From NCBI GenBank assembly GCA_038231495.1, contig JBBRLG010000402.1:1-7038 (forward strand): DNA of 7,038 bases, in the 5' to 3' direction. Shown here one piece after another: positions 1-5,776 of the stretch (its first letter is position 1; every line of letters starts with the position of its first letter). Origin of the DNA: JBBRLG01 sp038231495. GTDB lineage: Bacteria > Planctomycetota > Planctomycetia > Gemmatales > Gemmataceae. Position numbers and translations under genes: made by a program. The notes beneath the pieces are model-generated. The model was given only the letters and a program-made list of their open reading frames with translations. It had not been told where the DNA came from and ran no database searches.

Positions 1-563
1 CCTGGTTCTACGCGCGCTACCGGGCCGCCGCCCGCCGGGACAGACTCCTGCGGCAGATGCCCCCGGCCTTCGACCTGATGGCCCGCGTCTTGCGGGCCGG
101 CCTGTCCATGCCCCAGGCGTTCCAGAGCGTCGCCGAGGCGTTTGAAAGCCCGATCTCCGGGGAGTTCGCGCGCTGTAAGGAAGAGCAAAACCTGGGAGTT
201 TTCCCCGAGCTGAGCTTTCGCGGCATGGCCGACCGCACGGGGGTGCTGGAAATGAAAATCTTCGTCATGGCCATGCTCATCCAACGGCAGACGGGCGGCA
301 ACCTGTCGGAAGTCCTGGAACGGCTGGCCGGGCTGATGCGCGAACGCCTGCGCCTCCGCCGGCACGTCCGCACCCTCACCGCGGAGGGGCGCTTGCAGGC
401 GGTGGTCCTCCTCGTGCTGCCTTTCGTGCTGTTTCTGGTGATGCGCGTCATCAACCAGCCTTACACGGACGTGCTGCTGGCCCACCCGGAATGGCTCGCC
501 GCCACGGGTTGCCTGATGGCGGTCGGAGCCTTTTGGATCCGCAAGGTCATCGACATCGAGTGA
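1..563 (+). CDS. tadB: TadB, Flp/type IVc pilus inner-membrane platform protein (5' partial)
   Basis: The reading frame is open from the window edge (first full codon at position 3) to TGA at 561-563, giving about 186 C-terminal residues; the true start lies upstream. The visible part holds the T2SSF/GspF-type domain of TadB. It has the cytoplasmic helical segment with MPPAFDLMARVLRAGLSMPQA, then QTGGNLSEVLERLAGLMRER, then RTLTAEGRLQAVVL, followed by two C-terminal hydrophobic segments (about 420-465 and 495-540 in nucleotide terms) and the IRKVIDIE tail. These blocks are characteristic of TadB. In Tad systems TadB pairs with TadC as the membrane platform that couples the TadA ATPase to pilin assembly. 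It is followed 36 nt later by tadC. An internal ATG at 57 is not the start, because conserved TadB-like sequence precedes it in frame. The assignment is secure; the upstream domain cannot be seen. Confidence 0.93.
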   Translation, partial: WFYARYRAAARRDRLLRQMPPAFDLMARVLRAGLSMPQAFQSVAEAFESPISGEFARCKEEQNLGVFPELSFRGMADRTGVLEMKIFVMAMLIQRQTGGNLSEVLERLAGLMRERLRLRRHVRTLTAEGRLQAVVLLVLPFVLFLVMRVINQPYTDVLLAHPEWLAATGCLMAVGAFWIRKVIDIE

Positions 564-599
564 GCAAGACCCCGGCAGCGTGTAGGAAAAGGAACCGTC

Positions 600-1520
600 A
601 TGGTTGAGAACGGGATTGCAGGGTTGATCGCCTTTGGAATGGTTAGCCTGCTGGTGGTGGGCCTGGTGACGCTGTACAACCGCCGCAACAACCAGGCGCG
701 CAACCGGCTGCGCGACGTTGGTGTCACGGGTACACCCGGCCTCAGCTGGCTGGACCTGAAACAGAAGCTCGTGTCCGGCCTACCCACACTCGGCAACCCC
801 CTGCTGCCCAGGCAGGAAAAGGACCGCCAGCAGTTGAGCGCCCACTTGCAGCGGGCCGGCTTGAACTACGCGCAAGCACCACTGGTGCTGTTGGGCGTGA
901 AGGCGTTCCTCATGCTCTTGGGGCCGGGGGTCGGCCTGGTCGCGTTGGCCCTGGATCAGTCCTTCTTGGTCTCCCTGGTGGCCGGATTGACCGCCAGTGC
1001 GCTCGGCATGGTGGCGCCGGGGTTGTGGCTGGATTACAGGGTCCGCAGCCGCCAGACGCTCCTGCGCCGCAGTCTGCCCGACGCGCTGGACATGCTCGTG
1101 CTGTGCCTCGAAGGCGGATTAAGTCTCAACGGGGCGCTGCAACGGTTGCGCGGCGAGTTGCAAACCGTCCACCCCGAACTGACGGCCGAGTTGAACGTCG
1201 TGGAGCGTGAGGTGATGATGGGCGTGTCGGCCGGCGAGGCGTTGCGCAAGCTCGGCGAGCGGGCCGATCTTGAGGAGTTGCGCAGCCTGGCCTCGGTCCT
1301 GTTGCAGAGTGAGCGCTACGGCGCCAGCGTGGTCAAGGCCATGCGCGTCTATGCCGACACCCTGCGCAACGAGCGGCAGCAGCGGGCCGAAGAGCAAGCC
1401 CAGAAGGCGGCGGTCAAAATCCTGTTTCCGACGCTGTTGTGCATTTTCCCCGCGATCTTCGTCGTCATCCTCGGGCCGGCCGCTTACCAGATCCAGGCGG
1501 TCTTCACCCAGATGAAATGA
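600..1520 (+). CDS. tadC: TadC, Flp/type IVc pilus inner-membrane platform protein
   Basis: A 306-residue protein of normal TadC length. It has a hydrophobic N-terminal segment (about 6-25), a charged cytoplasmic stretch (28-90), two further hydrophobic segments (about 94-117 and 120-143), the T2SSF domain, and a last membrane helix near 275-295. Family-typical blocks are SLPDALDMLVLCLEGGLSL at about 158-176, ERYGASVVKAMRVYADTLRNER at 238-259 (quoted motif: GASVVKAMRVYADTLR), AEEQAQKAAVKILFP, and the closing ILGPAAYQIQ. The ATG at 600 is preceded by a purine-rich site (584-593) with 6-nt spacing, which supports this start. Its family role is to form the inner-membrane platform with TadB. The 36-nt gap to tadB and 33-nt gap to the TadE gene fit one operon. 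No frameshift or missing block is seen. Confidence 0.95.
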   Translation: MVENGIAGLIAFGMVSLLVVGLVTLYNRRNNQARNRLRDVGVTGTPGLSWLDLKQKLVSGLPTLGNPLLPRQEKDRQQLSAHLQRAGLNYAQAPLVLLGVKAFLMLLGPGVGLVALALDQSFLVSLVAGLTASALGMVAPGLWLDYRVRSRQTLLRRSLPDALDMLVLCLEGGLSLNGALQRLRGELQTVHPELTAELNVVEREVMMGVSAGEALRKLGERADLEELRSLASVLLQSERYGASVVKAMRVYADTLRNERQQRAEEQAQKAAVKILFPTLLCIFPAIFVVILGPAAYQIQAVFTQMK

Positions 1521-1553
1521 CCCACGTCCGGGTCGTCTTTCGGAGGCAGTGCC

Positions 1554-2042
1554 ATGCTCATGCAGCGCAGAACCGTTCGGCGAGTACACGACCTGGAGCG
1601 CGGCCGCGGTTGCCACGCCCGTCCGGCGGTGGCGGCGGTGGAGTTTGCCCTCGTCGTCGGCATTCTCTTTACGATCTTCCTGGGCATCATTGAGATCGGC
1701 CGAGCGATAATGGTTCTGGGGGCGGTTGCCAACGCGGCCCGGTGCGGGGCGCGGTCCGGGGCGCTCTCCAGCGGCGACTACACCGCCGTCCGCGACGCCG
1801 TCACCACCTCGCTCGACAAAATCGGGATCCCGAGTTCCGCCATCGCGATCATCGTGACCGTCGATGGCATCGCGGTCACCAGCGACGCGACCTTCAAGGC
1901 CGCGGCCGTTCCCGGCAGCGCCGTCGCCGTGCAGGTCCAGGTGTCGTACAGCTCCGTCTCGTGGTTTCCGGCGGGGTCTTCCTTTTTCCTGTCCGCGAAA
2001 CAGCAGTTGTCAGAAACGGTCGTGATGCGCAAAGAGGGCTGA
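1554..2042 (+). CDS. TadE-like minor pseudopilin
   Basis: A 162-residue protein. A basic N-terminus of about 24 residues precedes PAVAAVEFALVVGILFTIFL (residues 24-43), the TadE pattern of a Glu at the start of a single hydrophobic helix. It is followed by EIGRAIMVLGAVANAARCGARSGA (about 47-70; key residues G49, R50, N60, A61, R63), again typical of TadE. The rest (70-162) is probably exported and beta-rich. TadE proteins are normally cut by the prepilin peptidase just before the helix. Here E30 would be position +5, so the -1 residue would be A25 instead of the usual Gly. The ATG at 1554 has GGAGG at 1542-1546 with 7-nt spacing; a second in-frame ATG at 1560 fits that site less well. A TadF paralogue cannot be fully excluded, because TadE and TadF share this domain. 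Confidence 0.9.
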   Translation: MLMQRRTVRRVHDLERGRGCHARPAVAAVEFALVVGILFTIFLGIIEIGRAIMVLGAVANAARCGARSGALSSGDYTAVRDAVTTSLDKIGIPSSAIAIIVTVDGIAVTSDATFKAAAVPGSAVAVQVQVSYSSVSWFPAGSSFFLSAKQQLSETVVMRKEG

Positions 2043-2074
2043 AGTTCTTGTCCCAAAGCGTGAGGTGTTGAGCC

Positions 2075-3256
2075 ATGCTTCTTCGTCCGCCGTCCGTCAG
2101 ACGCCCCGGCGCGTCCGCCGTCCTTACCCTCTTCCTGCTGCTGCCCCTGCTGCTGGTGGCGGCCTTCGCCCTCGATCTCAACTACATCTGGGTAACCGAC
2201 GCCGAGTTGCAGAACGCGGCCGATGCCGCCGCGCTGGCCGGCGCGTCCCGCCTCGTCGTTCCCGGCCAGGCAGCCACTTCGGGGACCACGAACGCCAGCC
2301 AGCTGACTCTGATGAAACAGTCGGCCAGCCAAAATGCGACCGACACAGCCCAGGCGTACGCCCAAAGGCACTGGGCCGGCGGGGCCCAGCTGGTTCTCAA
2401 CCGGAGCGACGTGGTCGTCGGCGCCGACTATCCGCCCGCGGACACGTCCGCGCAGTTCCCCAATTATGTTCGGGTTACCGTTCGCCGGGACGCCACGGTA
2501 AGCACCGGGCCGCTGCCCCTCTTCTTCGGCGGCATGTTCGGCACGCCCACGAGCAGCCGCCAGGCCACGGCCGTTGCGACCCTACGCTCCCAAAACGTCA
2601 CGGGGTTCAGCGGCTCCGGCTCCACGCTGTTGCCCCTGGCCATCAACCTGGCGACTTACAACTGGCTGCGGGGCAACGGCCCCGCCCCGCTCGGCATGCT
2701 TAGCCAGGATTTGTACACCGTCCGCTCGCCCGTGGACAGCTTGCTCACGGCCCCCGCGAACGTCGTGAAGTTTGGCGACGGCATTCCCGAGACCGCCATT
2801 TTTCCCAATGCCACGGCCCCCGGCAACTTCGGGCTGGTGTCGCTTTCAAACGCCGGCTTTACGACCCCCGGGCCTTACGCCAATTGGATCCAGAGCGGCC
2901 CCAGCGCGCTGGACCTGATCAGCTTCGGCGCCCAGGGCTTGCAGGCGACCCCCGCCGCTCCCCTGACGATGTACGGGGGGCCGGGCCTCCAGCGTAGTCT
3001 GAACGTGCCCTTGCAATCGATCGTCGGCCAGCCGCGAACCCTGATGGTCTACAGCTCGTTTAGCGGGAGGGGCATCAACACCTCTTATCAGGTTGTCGGC
3101 TTCGTCGGCGCGACGGTCGTGGCGGCAGACCTGCAAGCCGCCACCCCCTACGTTACGGTGCAGCTGAGCCTTACGTTGGATCTGACGGCCACGCGCTCAC
3201 CCGGCACGCCGGGTTCCGCGGACCTCGTGTACACCGGCATTTCGCTGAGCCGCTAG
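2075..3256 (+). CDS. TadG-like Flp pilus-associated envelope protein
   Basis: A 393-residue protein. One hydrophobic segment (about 14-35) follows a short basic N-terminus, and LQNAADAAALAGA (45-57) follows it; this pair is the hallmark of the TadG N-terminal domain. The long remainder (60-393) should lie outside the cytoplasm. It is rich in Ala, Thr, Ser and Pro, and I see no cysteine in it. It lacks a recognisable von Willebrand A domain, which the longer proteobacterial TadG proteins carry. The block around 235-320 (DGIPETAIFPN, PGNFGLVSL, SIVGQPRTLMVY) resembles, as far as I recall, the C-terminal part of TadE/TadG-like proteins of planctomycetes. The ATG at 2075 is preceded by GAGG-type bases near 2062-2065. 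Thirty-two nt separate it from the TadE gene and 34 nt from the kinase. Its likely role is a minor pilus or envelope-anchoring component; its exact function is unproven. Confidence 0.85.
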   Translation: MLLRPPSVRRPGASAVLTLFLLLPLLLVAAFALDLNYIWVTDAELQNAADAAALAGASRLVVPGQAATSGTTNASQLTLMKQSASQNATDTAQAYAQRHWAGGAQLVLNRSDVVVGADYPPADTSAQFPNYVRVTVRRDATVSTGPLPLFFGGMFGTPTSSRQATAVATLRSQNVTGFSGSGSTLLPLAINLATYNWLRGNGPAPLGMLSQDLYTVRSPVDSLLTAPANVVKFGDGIPETAIFPNATAPGNFGLVSLSNAGFTTPGPYANWIQSGPSALDLISFGAQGLQATPAAPLTMYGGPGLQRSLNVPLQSIVGQPRTLMVYSSFSGRGINTSYQVVGFVGATVVAADLQAATPYVTVQLSLTLDLTATRSPGTPGSADLVYTGISLSR

Positions 3257-3290
3257 CCCCGCTGCATTCCCCGGATCGGAGAAGGACGGA

Positions 3291-5513
3291 ATGAACGCGA
3301 ACGAGTTCTTGGAGCAGGTGCGAGAGAGCCGGCTGCTGCCTGCGGAACAGCTGGAGCAAATCGCGGACGGCCTCGTCGGCGAAGGGTCTTCGGCTTCCCT
3401 CGCCGGCGCCCTGATGGCCGAGGGGTTGTTGACCCCTTTCCAGGTCAAAAAGATCCTGGCCGGGGAGGCCAAACAACTCCTGCTGGGTCAGTACCGCCTG
3501 CTCGACGAACTGGGCCGCGGAGGCATGGGGCAGGTGTTCAAGGCCTTTCACACCGTCATGGGCCGAACGGTCGCCGTCAAGGTCCTGGCCCCCGACCTCC
3601 AGGGCGACGAGCAAGCCCTGTCGTGGTTCGAGCGCGAAGTGCGCATGATCACCCAGTTGCAGCACCCCAACATCGTCCTGGCCTACGACGCCAACGAGGT
3701 AAACGGGCTGCACTTTCTGGTCATGGAGTACGTCGAGGGCCAGAACCTGCAAGCGTTCGTGAAACAGGAAGGACCGTTACCGGTAGCGCAGGCGTGCGAG
3801 ATGATGTTTCAGGCCGCCATGGCGCTGCAATACGCCCACGAACTGGGTATGGTTCACCGCGACATCAAGCCGGCCAACCTGCTCGTCCCGGTCCTCGCTC
3901 GCGCCGAAACGGCCACCGCGTTTCTCGACGTTACCGCGGAAGGGGACGTGCAGGAATTCCGCCAGCGACTGCCGTTGGTCAAGATCGTCGATTTCGGCCT
4001 GGCCCGCTTGCGCAGCACCGCCGCGGCCGATACGATTCAGCTCAAGGCCGCCAACAACTTTGCGGGGACGCCCGATTACGTCTCCCCGGAACAGTGCCGC
4101 AACGTCCACGCGGTGGACATCCGCTCGGACCTTTACAGTCTCGGTTGTACCTTTTACTTCGCCCTGACCGGGCGCGTGCCGTTCGAGGGCGACTCGGTCG
4201 TGGCCAAGCTGGCCAGCCACTTGATGGACCCGCCGCCGTCGGTCGAACCATTGCGGCCGGACGTGCCCCCCCCGCTTGCGGCCGTCGTCCTCAAACTCAT
4301 GGAGAAGAACCCGGACGACCGCTTCCAGACGCCCCACGCCCTGGCGCGGGCCTTGCAACCGTGGTGTACCCCGTCGGAGGCGGCAGGGGCGTCCAGCCCG
4401 CGGCAGACGGAGCGTCTGGCGGCGCTGCCGACGAGCGTGCTCACCGACACTCCCAACCCTGCGCGCGACCGACGGCTGACGGATCGTTTGCCGGCGATTC
4501 AAACGAACCTGCTTGCGAAAGCGCCCGGCTGGAGCGTGGCTACGGCGGCCGGCCCCGGAGACGCGACGGGGCTAAAGGACCACGGCGGCACCCGGGTGAT
4601 GAGCCAAGCCTCGGAGAGCCTGAGCGGGGCCGGGATCGCCGGGCCGACTCCCGCCTTGGCGAACGGATTTGGCGGGTCGGGCCTTGCCCACAAGCTGAAA
4701 CGAACGCCTCCGGCACAAGCCGTTGAGGCCGGGGAGGAGCCAGGGTCTTCCACGGAAATGATTATGCAGTCCGCGGTGGAGTTCGGTCTGGCGAAAAAGG
4801 GGCCCGCCCCAAGGCGGTCGTGGGCATCACCTCCCGACGTGGTGGTTGCGGAGGACAACGCGGCGCTCGCACACCCCATGCCGCGCGCGTCGGGCACGAG
4901 GCCCAAACTACCTGTCGCCCCCCGCACCGAACCCCCGCCGCCGCCACCGGCAATTGGTGCCGTGGTGGTGGACGCCGCGCTGCGCGACGGTTGGCGACTG
5001 TGGACCGATCTCCTCGCTGCGCTCCACGAAGGACGGGGGCCGGGCAACTGGGACGGCGCGCGCTACCGTCAATTGCACGCGTGCCTGCTCGGCCGGTGCC
5101 AGCGCGAGGCCGGTGCCGGCGTTGAGGACCGGCGGGTTTTCTTTCGACAACTGGCAGAGTTGGTCAAGCCCTGGATCAGCCTGGAAATTCTGGCGCACAC
5201 CGAGCCGGAACTATTGGGGAGTCTGCTGGCCCAGTGCCGGCGGGCCGAAGCGATTTTGGGCGTGCGGCGCTCGACGGAACACCTGGGCCGCTGGGTGCGC
5301 CTCCTGGCCGGCAGCGCCCTGGTCGCATGGTTGGCCGGGCTGGCCGGCAAAGGGGCGTGGCTTTACTGGTCGGCACCGCGGGCGGGGGCGGTGCGACTCG
5401 ACTGGGGCACCGCGCTGGCCTACCTCCAACTCGATTCCTTTCCGGGTTTGGCCTGGGTCATGCTGCCGACCGCGGTCCTGACGGCGGCGGTCCTGCTGTT
5501 CCGCCGGCATTAA
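3291..5513 (+). CDS. Hanks-type Ser/Thr protein kinase with C-terminal membrane hairpin
   Basis: A 740-residue protein. Residues 1-66 form a helical segment (SRLLPAEQLEQIA, AEGLLTPFQVKKILAG) of the kind placed before many planctomycete kinase domains. The kinase domain runs from about 68 to 357. It has the glycine loop GRGGMGQV (75-82), the ATP lysine K97 in VAVKVL, the likely helix-C Glu E116, HRDIKPANLL (189-198; D191, K193, N196), DFG (234-236), SPE (265-267) and D280 in RSDLYSLG. All catalytic residues are present, so activity is expected. An insertion of about 25 residues lies between the catalytic loop and DFG. A low-complexity linker (about 360-555, ending in six prolines) leads to a helical region of unknown family (about 560-668) and two hydrophobic segments (about 671-693 and 718-737). 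This predicts a membrane hairpin with both ends cytoplasmic and no large external sensor. The start has GGAGAAGGA at 3278-3286. Its position inside the tad operon suggests pilus-related substrates, but this is inference. Confidence 0.93.
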   Translation: MNANEFLEQVRESRLLPAEQLEQIADGLVGEGSSASLAGALMAEGLLTPFQVKKILAGEAKQLLLGQYRLLDELGRGGMGQVFKAFHTVMGRTVAVKVLAPDLQGDEQALSWFEREVRMITQLQHPNIVLAYDANEVNGLHFLVMEYVEGQNLQAFVKQEGPLPVAQACEMMFQAAMALQYAHELGMVHRDIKPANLLVPVLARAETATAFLDVTAEGDVQEFRQRLPLVKIVDFGLARLRSTAAADTIQLKAANNFAGTPDYVSPEQCRNVHAVDIRSDLYSLGCTFYFALTGRVPFEGDSVVAKLASHLMDPPPSVEPLRPDVPPPLAAVVLKLMEKNPDDRFQTPHALARALQPWCTPSEAAGASSPRQTERLAALPTSVLTDTPNPARDRRLTDRLPAIQTNLLAKAPGWSVATAAGPGDATGLKDHGGTRVMSQASESLSGAGIAGPTPALANGFGGSGLAHKLKRTPPAQAVEAGEEPGSSTEMIMQSAVEFGLAKKGPAPRRSWASPPDVVVAEDNAALAHPMPRASGTRPKLPVAPRTEPPPPPPAIGAVVVDAALRDGWRLWTDLLAALHEGRGPGNWDGARYRQLHACLLGRCQREAGAGVEDRRVFFRQLAELVKPWISLEILAHTEPELLGSLLAQCRRAEAILGVRRSTEHLGRWVRLLAGSALVAWLAGLAGKGAWLYWSAPRAGAVRLDWGTALAYLQLDSFPGLAWVMLPTAVLTAAVLLFRRH

Positions 5514-5524
5514 GTTTAATTGAC

Positions 5525-5532
5525 AGGAGGGG
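5525..5532 (+). promoter_or_regulatory. Strong Shine-Dalgarno ahead of a short frame at 5537
   Basis: AGGAGGGG lies 12 nt after the kinase stop, and its AGGAGG core is 6 nt before an ATG at 5537. This is the best-matched ribosome binding site in the window, yet it does not serve either of the two recognised flanking genes. The sequence is seen directly; that it is used is inferred. Confidence 0.6.
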
Positions 5533-5536
5533 TCGC

Positions 5537-5776
5537 ATGGCTAAGAATTGCCGGTACGGCGTCCGGGTCCGACTCCCTTTTCGTAGCCGCAAGCGGCTCG
5601 CTTGCTGGCTTCTACGCGGCTTCAGCCGGCAAGCGAGCCGCTTGCGGCTACGTTCGCCGCGGAGCACGGATCCGAAGCTGAACGGCGATGGGGCGAGGAG
5701 AAACCATGCGAACCGCGATCCTGGGCTCCAACATTTCGCACCCCTTGTGTTTGCAGGTCTGCCAGTTCTTGGCTGA
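5537..5776 (+). CDS. Possible small or remnant gene, 79 codons, interrupted by a palindrome
   Basis: An ATG with an optimally placed AGGAGG opens a frame that reads MAKNCRYGVRVRLPF, then continues through the inverted repeat at 5582-5652 as an Arg- and Leu-rich stretch. It ends at TGA 5774-5776, inside cpaE in another frame (71-nt overlap with the chosen cpaE start). I recognise no family. The first 15 codons are the only part not dictated by the repeat or by cpaE. The 23-nt distance from the kinase stop is in line with the short gaps elsewhere in this operon. Three readings are possible: a small gene whose body was replaced when the palindrome arrived, a leader peptide whose translation opens the hairpin, or a chance frame. 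A functional 79-residue protein is the least likely. Confidence 0.25.
   Translation: MAKNCRYGVRVRLPFRSRKRLACWLLRGFSRQASRLRLRSPRSTDPKLNGDGARRNHANRDPGLQHFAPLVFAGLPVLG
5582..5652 (+). repeat. 29-bp inverted repeat with 13-nt loop between kinase and cpaE
   Basis: The arms 5582-5610 and 5624-5652 are complementary over 29 positions. The single non-Watson-Crick position (T5606 opposite G5628) would be a G-U pair in RNA. The loop is 5611-5623. Each arm also contains smaller overlapping palindromes (GCCGCAAGCGGC and CAAGCG-GCT-CGCTTG). The + strand bases after the stem (TTCGCC) contain no T-run, and the reverse direction ends in A bases, so it does not read as an intrinsic terminator either way. It sits in the only long gap of the operon. 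It is probably a copy of a dispersed REP-like palindromic element, but it could act as a transcript-processing or stabilising stem between the kinase and cpaE. The structure is seen directly; both roles are inferred. Confidence 0.9.
5695..5700 (+). promoter_or_regulatory. Shine-Dalgarno that fixes the cpaE start
   Basis: GAGGAG lies 5 nt before the ATG at 5706. The alternative in-frame ATG at 5688 has no comparable upstream site, and starting there would place this element inside the coding sequence. The 5706 start is therefore preferred. Confidence 0.75.

Noticed and set aside
1778..2371. Minus-strand open frame of about 197 codons across the TadE/TadG junction
   Set aside because: It overlaps two well-supported + strand genes and has low-complexity Gly/Arg composition with no known motif.
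4266..4273. Run of eight C bases in the kinase gene as a phase-variation tract
   Set aside because: The frame is intact on both sides and encodes conserved kinase sequence. In DNA this rich in GC, a C8 run in Pro codons is not remarkable without evidence of length variants.
3777..4502. Long open frame on the minus strand opposite the kinase gene
   Set aside because: GC-rich coding DNA often leaves the antisense frames open. The + strand frame has unmistakable kinase motifs through this interval, and the antisense translation shows no recognisable family.
5582..5652. Rho-independent terminator after the kinase gene
   Set aside because: The stem is strong but is not followed by a T-run on either strand, and the stem is far longer than typical terminators.
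5688..5705. Upstream ATG at 5688 as the cpaE start
   Set aside because: It has a poor upstream site, while the ATG at 5706 has GAGGAG at 5-nt spacing. The six extra residues (MGRGET) add nothing family-like.
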